From Myrica gale (Eukaryota; Streptophyta; Magnoliopsida; Fagales; Myricaceae): a stretch of DNA of 64,000 bases. This document shows, piece after piece, positions 1 through 9,697 of the stretch. Each line of letters starts with the position of its first letter. Within the stretch, counting starts at the first letter, position 1. A program made the translations under genes and the position numbers. Location: NCBI GenBank assembly GCA_963930655.1, contig OZ005617.1, positions 18,092,068-18,156,067 of the forward strand. The letters run 5' to 3'. The notes under the pieces are model-generated. The model searched no databases. It worked only from the letters and a program-made list of their open reading frames with translations, and was not told the origin of the DNA.

Positions 1-111
1 CCGGCCGGTGTAGGTGGCGGTTTTAGCGGTGGCGGTTTCCGGTAATCCTATATTCATATTGAGCTAATTTTTTAACATATTACGCACATAAAAAAATATA
101 AACTCTACACT

Positions 112-245
112 AATACAATCCAATCCAAACTAATATAATCCAATCCAATCCAAAATCAATAATACAATTTAAACTAATACAATCCAATCCAAAATGAATA
201 ATCTAATCCAAACTAATACAATCCAATCCAAAATCAATAATCAAA
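112..245. repeat. short tandem repeat inside hAT element
   Basis: Three imperfect copies of a roughly 45-base AT-rich unit built from AATCCAATCC and AAAATCAATAAT blocks. It lies in the subterminal part of the hAT element, where transposase-binding repeats are often found in this superfamily; binding here is inference. Confidence 0.6.
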
Positions 246-726
246 TCAGTTCAAGGCAAGAAACGGGAACGTATCTCCAACTAGATCAAGGCAAGAAAAA
301 CAAACTGTATATGCATAGTTGCAAAAACAAATATAATATCTAATATGAAAAACAAAACCGAAACCAAAACATCAAAGCCGTGTCTAACATAACGAAAAGG
401 TCCAACATAGTTACATTACTTACATAACCCAACAGTTAACATGGAAACAACAGTTAATCCAACAATTAAAGAGAATCTAAAAAGAAAAGGTGACTGCTAA
501 TGAAGTTCAACCAATTACATCAACCTACATTTGTGAAAGCAATCACCAAAATACATCGAGATGGGTAAGTGGTAACTCCTCCAAAATCTCTATTCGATCT
601 CCGTCCCTAAGATGTGTAACTCTACAAAATACATTTAAATACACCAAGTTATAAGTTATAGAAATGAAAATATTATTCAAAATAATAAACTAACAAAAGT
701 TGAAATGAAATTACCCGAGTCAAGTG

Positions 727-1041
727 TATAAGTGTATGGATCTTCAGTCATATCGGAGGTCATGTCATCCTCCTCCTCCACAATAGGATCGCATCTCATC
801 CAATTTTGAGCACAAATGAGACCTTCTGCAGTTCTTGGGGCCAGGAACTTCGAAAGGGATCCAAGACTCGACCTCCAGTGCTAAATACTGACTCAGAAGG
901 TACAGTGGTAATGGGAATTTCCAACACGTCACGAGCTATGCAGGCAAGGATAGGATACTTAGACGAGTTAAGCCTCCACCAAAGTAAAATTTCAAATGAA
1001 GAAGACTTTGATTCCAGTGACTCTGATAAATATCTATCCAT
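727..1041 (-). pseudogene. hAT transposase C-terminal (dimerisation) remnant
   Basis: On the minus strand the sequence encodes LLWWRLNSSKYPILACIARD, then VLEIPITTVPSESVFSTGG and RVLDPFRSSW. This is the conserved hAT C-terminal dimerisation block of RICESLEEPER/Ac-like transposases. A frame change near 820 is needed to reach the expected tail (ICAQNWMRCD followed by an acidic stretch). Upstream sequence up to about 1260 shows only broken similarity-free frames and no BED zinc finger was seen. It is a decayed transposase, not a host gene; domesticated relatives are normally intact over about 600-700 residues. Confidence 0.8.
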
Positions 1042-3073
1042 ACATCAGAAGGGTTCGAGTTCTTCCTCTTTTTGGTTTGAGGCCGTGGTGGTCGTCTACT
1101 TGTATCACCTCCGGTCATGGCCCAATTGTCTCTGAATCTGGTGTGGACCCAACAACTGGACATGACACCGAGGGTGACAATGACAAACCAGTACCACTAC
1201 CACATGTGGTTGCATCTGACTTTGAATGTGGAGTAGTGTCAGTGTCCATCTGCAAATAAAAATTACTTAAAAATATTAAATATTGGACAAAATAAGCATA
1301 AGATGACCATGTCAGAAGAAAAGACAAACAAAGTACAAAAGAAAAGTGTTTAGTAGCCCTTCCAAAACCAGCCATCATCATCAACATATCATCATCATCA
1401 TGAAAAAAAAACAGATTATGCTTTCCAAGGGCAGATTTAAGCAAAGAATGAATGAAATATTAGTTCACAAAGACAAGAAGCAGAATAGGGTTTTACTTGA
1501 GAAACGATGTCCATAAGATAAGGGCTTCAAGTAAATATGCTTTCTTTTTTTTGGCTAATCAACTGGGTTACAGCCTTGTTGGCTAGGCCAGCAAATAGGC
1601 TCTTGAATGAAAGTCTTAGACTGCTCAAAATAAAGACGTCTGGGAAGTTCTAAAGCAGAAGGTGTCCCATTGTTCCCCCATGTAACACGGGTTACCCTCA
1701 CTTGTTTTCCTTAGAAAATGGTATCATAATTGAACCAGCATTTATAAAATGTATACAAATGGTCCATGCTCGACATTCCCTGCTGGACTGGCATATTCTT
1801 CTCTGTAGTAGAGAATGTTGAGCTAATTTTAATCATGCATGCAGTGAGAAATAAGCCTTGGTTATGCTGGGACTCATGCCCTGAAAGGAGACCTGGTTAG
1901 GTAAGTCTAACTTGAGCCCCTGATTTTGAAAAATTGATGTCAAATTGTTCGTGCTTGTCATGTAAAATAGATTTTGGATCAAAATTGTGCAGATATGGAA
2001 AGCAGACTATAGCAGGACTAATCAAAGATGGAATGAGTTCTCTTTCAAGATATTATTTGAACAATTTTAATGATGGAGTTCGGCAGGCAAGATGTTTTTT
2101 CTCTACTTCTCAATGAGGAAAAGCCACTCATTTAAATGGAAGGAACCAGTATTGCTAATGTGCTTTTATGAATTTTATGTTTGCTCAGGATGCCATGGAT
2201 CTTATAAGTGGTCACTATTCTGTCAACAAGAATTCGCCATTCCAAGTAAACAGATTTGAGTCGGTCTCGGTAAGTAATAATAATGTCTTTATATCTTACA
2301 CATGTCATTTCTGTTGCTTCCTTCTGTCTACACTCTACATCAAGAAAAGTGCCAACCAACTAAAAAATTAATATTAAGTACAGAATTAAGCGGAAAAAAA
2401 AACACTTTGGATCCTCGTAATGGCACTAGACATCTTCACAAGGTGATTTTAGTTCAGGGAACCTGTCTTTGATCTTATAGGAAGAATGCATGAGCATCAG
2501 TTGGTTTGGTTACTGTGTCATTTGGGTAGCAGTAATGAGGTTTCCCTTTTATCTTAGTCGACGATCTCCAGGAAAACGATACAAAAATGTGTCAAGTATA
2601 CCTGCTCTGATTAAACAGGACCATTTCCAAGCTCACACAATAGAGAAGAGGGAGATGAGAGAGAGGGAGGGGGAGAAACAGAGAGATAGAGAGGAGAAGG
2701 AAGAAAATAAGGAAAACCCATATAGAAACGGTAGATTACCTGAAAGATGATGAGACAAATTAGCACGGGCTGTGGGCAGTGGGCACGTCGGCGGTGAAGG
2801 CAGTGGGCGGTGAAGGGCGAAGGCAGTGGGCGGTGATTTTAGACTTAGGTTAGGGCTGGGATTTGGGAAATTTGGGAATGGCAAAGGCAGGGGGGGCACT
2901 TCGTTGCGACTTTCAGTTTCAACTTAGTTTTTTTTTTAACCCGGGTTCCCGGTTCCGGGTAACCCGGGAACCGGGATTACCCCCGGGATTTTAAATAAAA
3001 CGCAAACCGACACCGGCAACCCGGTGCTGGTGCCGGTGCCACCGGATTTTCCCGGTGGCACTGAACACCCCTA

Positions 3074-4614
3074 GGGGGGCGATTAGATCCCAACAGCTCA
3101 GAGGATTAAAAGTTATGTGATTTTCAATTTTCCTTCACTTTATTCCTACTTTTCCTTCACAACTTCTAGATGCATCTTTAAGACAAGCGTTTTTACGAAA
3201 TATCAAATCTCGTTAGGTGCCCGTTTCTTAACTCGAGGATTTCGTCTTGAAAACCCCTAAAATATCGTCTTAATATCTCCACGACAGAGTTGACTGCAAC
3301 GACGAGTAGCTCTCTCTCTCCCCCTCTCTCTTGTAGTCTTGTTGTGGCAAACGACTTGTAACACACTCGTTTGTTTACTCCTTCCCTTCTAATTTTTCTC
3401 CAACACAATGTACCTTTTCAGTGCCCATTTTTTTTTTGTCTTAGTAGGCAATGGGGCCCATAGGCCATATCTACCAAGAAATCTGAAGTCTCGTGTCTGA
3501 TTCACGTCCACTATGGTTCAGAATTTCGAAATGGTCGAAGTATCTCGAGGCATCATCACCTTCAGGTTTTCCTCCGGCAAACACTGATCCCTGTGATGGA
3601 GTCGATGCTTTCGACCACATAACTGCTTCCTAAAATTAGAGAAGTCTCTGTAGTATATATATAAGGGAACCAGGCCGGGAATGTCTTTGTTTGGTTTATT
3701 CTATTGGGGAAACTTGTAAGTCCAAGATACTCTGCAGACTGTGAATCTTATTACTTTCAAGATACCAATCAAATTGCAAAAATTCTGATGCATTGCACGC
3801 CTGGACACAGAATCAACAGAACCTGTTCCTTGTCATGGAGGTGGTTGCCATGATTGGCCGCACACGTTTTGGAACTTAGCATTTTTTGAGGAAACATAAG
3901 TGATCATGAGTTTTCTTGCTTGTCTCCCAGAAAGTGAATGGATAAATAACCAGACCACTCCTCAAAACCCAAACTCTCATCCTCTTAAGAACCTCTTGCT
4001 AACAAACCAGTTGACAAAAATTAGTGGTATACCATCTAACTTGTGATTGGCCAACGTGTATTTTCTTTTCTGACAATTATTTGCACAGATGACCCTGTAT
4101 GAACTTTTGCACCTCTGCGAGGAAGCACAGACTCTAGTGGACTCTAAGATGGTGTCTCTTAGGCTCAAAGCATGTATATAAGAGGGGGACAAGTCGGATA
4201 ACCAATAGACCAGAGCCCTTTTGTAATGGGTTTGGCTAAAAAGCACAATTCTTTCTCTTGGCAGGCATTGTTGAATGTTCACTAGTGTACTCATATCTCA
4301 GAAAACTGGCAAGGATAATTATTATGTGAGGAATAAAGCTTGGTCCGAGATCAATGCAAGATTGATTCATCTTTCTACATGCATTGCTTCCGGACTAGGC
4401 TTCATTCCCCGCATTAGTTATCGGTTCTTCTTTCAATCCACTGAGGCAAGTTTCTCGACAGGTTATTCTTGTTACATGACTTATTTTCTCTTCCATTGTT
4501 TATTGGAGCAATTAGTTTAATCTCAAGTGTTATTTGAGTAATTAGTTTATCTTCTTTGGTGTTGTGCATTGACATTAAGAAATGGACCGTTTTCACATGC
4601 CCACTGCCCTATCA
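3074..4614. other. intergenic, no gene recognised
   Basis: AT-rich sequence with scattered short open frames in all phases. No domain, splice pattern, RNA gene or element end was recognised. Confidence 0.5.
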
Positions 4615-4624
4615 CTGCAGAAAG

Positions 4625-4840
4625 GACTCGGATTCCCTCCTAAGAAGAAAACGCCTAATCGGTCCTAACCGGCCGTCGGATGAGTGACAGCGAATTAATG
4701 AACTCATCCGACGGCCGGTATTAAAATAACTTAAAATAATTCAAAACGGAAGAAACGGAAGTTAACGAGACGTAAGTATCAAAACTCACCGTTTCATTAA
4801 AACGGTCCCCTCCTGGAAATCCCAGAGCGACGCGCGCGCG
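4625..4840 (+). repeat. left terminal inverted repeat of Pack-MULE
   Basis: Pairs with 6745-6959 over about 215 bp. Matching includes the CGGCCGTCGGATGAGT block, itself part of a smaller internal inverted repeat (about 4670-4715), and the inner CCCAGAGC segment that abuts the first CG-rich palindrome. Confidence 0.88.
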
Positions 4841-4866
4841 GCCTTGTGCGCAGGCCGCGCGCGACA
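4828..4866. repeat. CG-rich palindromic module 1
   Basis: Arms CGACGCGCGCGCGGCC and GGCCGCGCGCGACAGG face each other across TTGTGCGCA. The module sits exactly where the left terminal inverted repeat stops. Confidence 0.7.
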
Positions 4867-5175
4867 GGGCACTGAAAATCTCATAGCTGATATGTCATTA
4901 TAATTTCAATCTCTTTGCTGTACCAAAACTTTGTATCCCCTGATAGGGCATTATAATTCCCATCCATGTGTTGTATTAAAAAAATATCAGCATATGAAAA
5001 AAAACGAAATACCATTTTTTGACTTTATGATGATAAAAAATATCCACTACCTCTGCATACTTTTAGAACTTGTACATGTCAATGCACTTAATATCCAGAC
5101 TAGTATAGTGCCTTACAAAAAGACGAGCGAGAGTCCTCAATTGACTTAATAAATTGCAGGTGCAGTGGGTATATT

Positions 5176-5290
5176 GGCCTGTTGCGCGCGCCCCGTGGGC
5201 GGCGTTGCGCGCGCGACAGGACAAATGTTGCGCACGGGCAACATTTGTCCTGTCGCGCGCGCACCTTTGCGCACGGGGCGCGCGCGACAA
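5176..5290. repeat. cluster of three CG-rich palindromic modules
   Basis: Three abutting palindromes: a TGTTGCGCGCGC/GCGCGCGCGACA pair (5180-5221), a perfect 17-bp-armed hairpin GACAGGACAAATGTTGC/GCAACATTTGTCCTGTC with a 6-base loop (about 5214-5253), and a TGTCGCGCGCGC/GCGCGCGCGACA pair (5251-5288). GCGCACGGG lies in the loops. Each is the same family as the other modules in this element. Confidence 0.75.
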
Positions 5291-5410
5291 GCCAAACTGA
5301 GAATTAAGCTTAACAAAAGCGGTGTCCTCGGAAGTAGGAGCAATATTCCCAGCCAATGCGTCAAAGTCAGAATTGTACCTAGACGTTACGAATTGCATCA
5401 AACCAACCAC
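5291..5410 (-). pseudogene. unidentified coding-like fragment captured by Pack-MULE
   Basis: Between two CG-rich palindromes the minus strand has an open frame containing [18 protein letters not shown] then NIAPTSEDTAFVKLNSQFGL. Its composition is protein-like and unlike the flanking palindromes. I do not recognise the family. It may be a third captured exon piece or a chance open frame. Confidence 0.3.
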
Positions 5411-5507
5411 TGTACCTAGAGTTACATCGAATATCAGAAAACTTTTCTAATCTCCATTCAATTAGAAAGAAAAACTATCGGAGTCCTTCAAACGCAAGGC
5501 AAGATAT

Positions 5508-5552
5508 TGCCTTGTCGCGCGCGCACCCCCGCGCACGGGGCGCGCGCGACAA
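5508..5552. repeat. CG-rich palindromic module abutting P450 fragment
   Basis: CCTTGTCGCGCGCGC and GCGCGCGCGACAATGG arms surround CCCGCGCACGGG. The right arm ends only a few bases before P450-like coding sequence begins. Confidence 0.75.
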
Positions 5553-5555
5553 TGG

Positions 5556-5657
5556 GAGCCGCGTTTTAATAAACGCATGGTCTATTTCTAGAGATCCCAA
5601 ATACTGGGATGATCCTATGTCATTTAAGCCTGAACGATTCTTGAGATCACGTTGAGG
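5556..5657 (+). pseudogene. captured cytochrome P450 exon fragment (PERF region)
   Basis: The plus strand reads [20 protein letters not shown] then [12 protein letters not shown] and a stop. This is the conserved segment upstream of the haem-binding loop in CYP71-clan P450s, ending in the PERF motif (FKPERF). About 33 codons remain of a roughly 500-residue enzyme. The ExxR helix, the haem Cys loop and everything upstream are absent, so no activity is possible. The similarity begins immediately after a CG-rich palindrome and stops at the TGA after RSR. It is a host gene piece carried by the MULE. Confidence 0.85.
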
Positions 5658-6279
5658 AAGGCTATTCCTCTTTCTATCCAAAGCTTTCTGAGTCCAGAAC
5701 TGATATAAGAACACGACTTAGACTTTTTTTTTCACCTCATTCAATAAACTGCATGTTTCATTGACTACTGGTTCATGACAGTGAGACTATAAACTGCATG
5801 TTTCAATCACAAAGAAAAACAGGCCGGAGAAACCTTTTAGTCCGTTTCATTGACTACTGGTTCATGACACCAACGCACTAATTATATATTTCGATTACAT
5901 AAGTAAATAAACACCTTTCCAAATGACACCAATAGGGGACAAGGTCTCAATCACTTTTTAATTGCCATTATGATGCATTACATGATAATGCTTGGGATCC
6001 CGTGTTCCTCAATCCGCGTAAAAGTCGAAACCTTCAAAGTTGTCAAGGTCACCTCAGGCCTACATGTTCAACGTGTATATATGGTTGTTTGTTTTATAAA
6101 AACTGGGCCAATTGTTATTCCTTGACTGCTTTAGATATATAGCAAGTACGCTACACTAGGAAATTAGGCAGACTGACGCGTATACACTGATCAGAAGTAC
6201 TAATTCAATTCTGTTTTCTGCAAAATTAACGTGTACGACTGCATGTTTATATGAAATGGCAGACTGACGTGTATATTAC

Positions 6280-6321
6280 CTTGTCGCTCGCGCCCCGTGC
6301 GCAGGGTGCGCGCGCGACAGG
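6280..6321. repeat. CG-rich palindromic module before ABCB fragment
   Basis: CCTTGTCGCTCGCGCCCC and GGGTGCGCGCGCGACAGG arms around GTGCGCA. One arm has T in place of C (CGCTCG), consistent with decay of a CpG. Confidence 0.72.
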
Positions 6322-6326
6322 CTAAT

Positions 6327-6532
6327 ATAACCATGTGTGCTTCAAAAAGAGCAACAATGTCCTGGTCAGCACCTTCCTCAAATGGTCAGAACCTGCATCA
6401 ATGAAGAAGAGTCATGCGCGCAACAACATCCTTGGCTTTCCCAATGTCTGGAACTATCAAGCTTGATAGAGAAACTCCCGTAGCTGCCATGGTCAAAGCA
6501 AAAGAAGCATTCTTTGAAGGTTATGCGAGAGC
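6327..6532 (-). pseudogene. captured ABCB (P-glycoprotein-type) transporter fragment
   Basis: The minus strand encodes ALTMAATGVSLSSLIVPDIG followed by KAKDVVARM. This is the end of the second transmembrane domain of plant ABCB transporters, where the family reads ALTMA-GVSQ-S-APD-KAK. A one-base frame change is needed just upstream to join TFKECFF. A stop follows about 12 codons after KAKDVVA. Further 3' sequence (about 6330-6400) may be another short piece of the same gene but I could not confirm it. The fragment lies between two CG-rich palindromes (ending 6321 and starting 6532). Confidence 0.75.
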
Positions 6533-6546
6533 CTGTCGCGCGCGGC
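6532..6546. repeat. half CG-rich palindromic module
   Basis: A single GCCTGTCGCGCGCGG arm at the other edge of the ABCB fragment. No facing arm is seen. Confidence 0.6.
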
Positions 6547-6715
6547 TTTTACTACCTACGTCTGAAAGAGCTCAGTCGTAGCCGGTAGCCCGCAATTTAT
6601 CCCAGTGGGAATTTGGGACCGTGTGGAATATCCACTCAGTTAGACTTTGCTTAGGACAAACGACATCAGACTTGGACACTCTTGTTTTCACATTAATGAT
6701 GTTTCACTGGGTAGG

Positions 6716-6752
6716 ACTCGCGCGCGGCCCGCGCGCAAAGCCGCGGGGGCGT
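6716..6752. repeat. CG-rich palindromic module next to right TIR
   Basis: CGCGCGCGGC / GCGCGC / GCCGCGGGGGCG sequence at the inner edge of the right terminal inverted repeat, a more degraded member of the family. Confidence 0.6.
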
Positions 6753-6959
6753 TGCTCTGGGTTTCGAACAAATAGGAAAATTTAAGTGAAACAGTGAGTT
6801 TTGATACTTAACGTCTCGTTAACTTCCGTTTCTTCCGTTTTGAATTATTTTAAGTTATTTTAATACCGGCCGTCGGATGAGTTCATTAATTCGCTGTCAC
6901 TCATCCGACGGCCGATTAGGACCGATTAGGCGTTTTCTTCTTAGGAGGGAATCCGAGTC
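6745..6959 (-). repeat. right terminal inverted repeat of Pack-MULE
   Basis: Inverted copy of the left arm, with a few substitutions and small gaps. It ends CCGAGTC before the 10-bp target duplication at 6960-6969. Confidence 0.88.
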
Positions 6960-6969
6960 CAGCAGAAAG

Positions 6970-7782
6970 GTTACTGTTAGTTTATCTTCATTGGTGTTAG
7001 TTTTCGAAATTTCTTCTATCTTCGCCACCAATCCGCCTGCATTTTGGAATCGATCTTTCCAAGCTTTTTCCTCAGTTTTGCAGGATCCTTCCTATATTCA
7101 GGCTTCTTCTTCTTCTTCTTCTTCTTCTTCACCTCCTCCTTTCCACCTCTATCTGTTCCATCCCCATCTTTCTTCCTGTTGTACTTTTTTTCCCTCTCCC
7201 TGCTCTTGTTTTTCATCTCCATCCTAGTGATTCTCTTTCTTTTCCTTCTTCTGATCAACATCCCCTTTGTCTTCAACTTCATCGGAAGGTGTTGTCTCTC
7301 CCATATTTAATCAACGATGCAGCAGATCCTGGTTGGTGAGTTTTCTCCGGAACATAAAATTGGTGAAATTTAGAAGCAAGGAGCATGGAGTAAAGCTACT
7401 AATGCAAGGTAACGAGCTTCTTGGCCAGTACATTCCTACAGCTTTATTCTTTTTGATCTAGCGGTAAAAGGGCGCCAGTATGAGATTGAACTTTAAATTC
7501 TCATTCAAATATTGCTTGCCTAATTGATCTCAGGATAGGTAGCTTGACATGTTTGGCAAAAAGAAATCTAACAGAATTTCACTACACGCTACAAAGAGAA
7601 ATTGCAAAAACCAAAGATATCAGGGTAGATGTTATTGGAGAGGCTGAGAGTTAGAAGAAGATGGCTCAAACACAATTTCCTTTGGCAGAATGCCTTTTGG
7701 ACCAGGCCGGCCGATGCTTGGCTCCAAATATTCTGGATAAAGATCAGGAAGAGGACCTTGGTCAATCCCTTATTAATTTTGG
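6970..7782. other. intergenic with TTC microsatellite
   Basis: No gene recognised. A (CTT)n run of about 28 bases lies at 7103-7130, in pyrimidine-rich surroundings. Confidence 0.5.
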
Positions 7783-7944
7783 GTTAATTACAATTTTTTC
7801 TCTCAAACTATTACCCGATTTTCAAATACCCTCACAAACTTTAACCCGTTACAACTTATCCCCACATACTATACTTCTTGTTGCGATTTCATTCTCCAAC
7901 TTCAGCATATCGAACGGTTTTCATCCCACGTGTGGGGTGGGTTT

Positions 7945-8127
7945 TTCTAATATTTCACGCCAAGCTAATTCTTTTGCTGATTACTTGGCTAAATGGGCTG
8001 CTTCTAGAATGTTTGTGAGTTGTTTTTCTGTTGATCTTTTACCCCTCCATTGTCAGACAATTGATGGCTTTTGATCTGCCTCGAAGGATCATCTTAATAA
8101 AGTTTGTTGTTTAGAAAAGAAAAAAAA
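7945..8127 (+). pseudogene. LINE 3' fragment with RNase H end and poly(A)
   Basis: The plus strand encodes SNISRQANSFADYLAKWAAS, the end of the RNase H domain of plant L1 LINEs (R-AN--AD-LAKWA). It is followed after about 100 bases by AATAAAGTTTGTTGTTTAGA and an A-run. The larger L1 at 22193-27624 has the same terminal AATAAAGTTGTTTACTTAGA, so this is a heavily 5'-truncated member of a related family. Confidence 0.75.
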
Positions 8128-8482
8128 TGAGTTTTGACTTCCATACACTTTCAGTGGGTAGACGACTGAAAGAAAGTTTCCTTTAGAGAAGTTCACGCAA
8201 ATGAATTTTCTCAGGTGTTTTATGATGGGTGGAAACTTTAATAGGACTCTTTTCTTTGATTGGGCAAGTGACTGGCTGGCAAGGGATGTAGTGCAAGCCT
8301 TCAGAGGTTTTGGATGGTAATTTCCTTCATAAAATGTAGTTTTTTCTCAACAAGAGTGTGGGTTTTGTGTTTAGGTAAAAGTGCCTACAGAATTTTTGGC
8401 TTCTTAAGTTACTAATTTGGAGTTCTAATTCTCTTGGATCAGTGGAGCAACAAATTTTAAGTTAGTTGACATTGAAAATGCA

Positions 8483-8615
8483 GGTACTTGGCTGAGGCCC
8501 ATGTTCAAGCAATGGAGTTTGATAGAGCAGAAGAGTTATGCAAGAAAACCCTTGAAATTAATCGTGCTCACAGTGAACCAGCATCACTTGAAGAAGCAGC
8601 TGCTCGATTCTAAGT
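8483..8615 (+). pseudogene. captured kinesin-light-chain-related (TPR) exon fragment
   Basis: After an AG acceptor-like site the plus strand reads RYLAEAHVQAMEFDRAEELC, then KKTLEINRAHSEPASLEEAA and ARF before a stop. This matches the N-terminal TPR-like region I associate with plant KINESIN LIGHT CHAIN-RELATED proteins (YLAEAHVQAM, HSEPASLEEAADRR). Only one exon-sized piece is present, with no continuing TPR repeats, and it ends in TAA where the family continues. It lies inside long inverted repeats, so it is most simply a captured fragment. The family name comes from memory of conserved text, not a search. Confidence 0.6.
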
Positions 8616-8864
8616 GAGTCGTCTTTTTTTTAATAAAAAAATCAGCAAACTACATTTTTTTGGCTTTACGAATTGCTAGAAGCATTGTAGAAGGTTACGT
8701 ATGACTCAAATGAGCGTAAAATTATTCACATAATGAGAATGTCACATGTCTGTCACGTGAGATAATAAAAAGTATAATTTATAGGAGCTAGTTGCAACGA
8801 GTTAAAGTTTGTATCGATATTTGAGAATCAAGTGGTAGTTTGAGGGAAAAAACTGTAATTAACT

Positions 8865-9697
8865 CTACATTTTTTCTCTAGTAAACCACATCCTAATATA
8901 AAAACATAATATCAGTTCATTCCCGAACTATATGCCAAATGTTATTTTAGAATCTAAACTACCAATTTCATAATATCAGTTCAATTCCTGCTGGACAGTA
9001 CAGCCCAAATAGGATGGCACATAACTTTCCCTATTGGCCTGTAAGGGAAACGAAGGCCCAATTGGAGGTTTGCTTCGTGGGCTGTTGTTGAGATTTTAGG
9101 AGCGGTAAGAATCGATCTCTAAGCCCATCTCTTGTCCTCAAAAGCCATGCCTGTATCAACTTTCCACGCTTCTCTCGGTCTGTGTAGTTGTTCTTTCTTG
9201 AATATCTCATTGTGAATGCCTATTTTCTATTTATGCATAATTTGCGGCCTTCGCTTAGGTGGGTCTCCTCTGCATCATTTTCTATAGATTTATGCATAGC
9301 CAATTTTTATATAATAATACCTATACAGCAGGATCACTTGATTAATAATTTAACAGCTTGAAAAAAGCAAATCAATGTTTATACTTTCGGGGACACCATT
9401 ACAGCAAACTGCCACTGCCATTCAACTCTAGCACTCTTTTTTCTTCACTCTAAACTGTCCTTTGCCAAAACTCCTTTCCCTTATTTCAAAGTTTTCAATA
9501 GTTAGTCAATCAATCCTCATGACAACTTCCCCCCCTTTTATGATTCCCCCCAACCCTTTCGCTCATTTCAGACTGTATATCAAGGACAACTTTTTCAACA
9601 CGGACAGTTGTTTGATTGCCCTTTTTCACCTATGCCCACCACTCTCACATTTTAGACCCTAAAAAGAATTGCTAAAAGTATTACCTCTTCTCCTACT
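8865..9697. other. intergenic, downstream of QUIRKY-like gene
   Basis: No gene recognised. The part from about 9300 onward is presumably 3' flank of the minus-strand gene that ends at 9698. Confidence 0.4.

Larger units (their letters stand above)
1..3073 (-). mobile_element. hAT-superfamily DNA transposon, left end outside window
   Basis: The right end is seen at about 2940-3073. Read on the minus strand it begins TAGGGGTGTTCAGTGCCACC and is followed by subterminal CCGG/GGTGCCGG-rich sequence, the usual look of plant hAT ends. The first 45 bases of the window have matching GGCGGT/CCGG subterminal sequence, so the other end lies just outside. A hAT dimerisation-domain remnant lies inside at 727-1041. 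The 8-bp target duplication cannot be checked because the left flank is missing. The coding part is degraded, so the copy is probably inactive. Confidence 0.75.
4625..6959. mobile_element. Pack-MULE with P450 and ABCB gene fragments and CG-rich palindromes
   Basis: The two ends are long inverted repeats of about 215 bp (4625-4840 and 6745-6959) beginning GACTCGGATTCCCTCC. They are flanked by a 10-bp direct repeat with one mismatch, CTGCAGAAAG at 4615-4624 and CAGCAGAAAG at 6960-6969. Long terminal inverted repeats plus a 9-11 bp target duplication are diagnostic of Mutator-like elements. No transposase is present. The interior holds a cytochrome P450 piece on plus (5556-5657), an ABCB transporter piece on minus (6327-6532), an unidentified coding-like piece (5291-5410) and several CG-rich palindromes. 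The element is therefore a non-autonomous gene-capturing copy. Confidence 0.88.
7783..8864. mobile_element. probable Pack-MULE carrying KLC-related fragment
   Basis: Inverted repeats of about 93 bp bound the segment: 7783-7875 begins GGGTTAATTACAATTTTTTC, and 8772-8864 reads back as GAGTTAATTACAGTTTTTTC. They diverge at roughly one base in six, so the copy is old. A clear 9-10 bp target duplication was not found, so the MULE assignment rests on the long AT-rich inverted repeats and the host exon inside. The interior holds a 3' LINE scrap and the KLCR-like exon. Confidence 0.65.

Noticed and set aside
1115-1444. Open frame within the hAT element on minus
   Set aside because: Low-complexity (ATG/CAT repeats) with no hAT or other domain.
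4828-6752. CpG-island promoter or bacterial contamination as the source of the CGCGCG blocks
   Set aside because: The blocks are short palindromes in otherwise AT-rich plant sequence inside one element with clear TIRs and target duplication, not a broad CG-rich domain.
4828-6752. CRISPR-like array of repeats
   Set aside because: Spacing is irregular (hundreds of bases), the units are palindromes in both orientations, and this is plant nuclear DNA.
7016-7310. Lys/Arg-rich or Phe/Ser-rich open frames
   Set aside because: They translate the TTC microsatellite and nearby pyrimidine-rich DNA.
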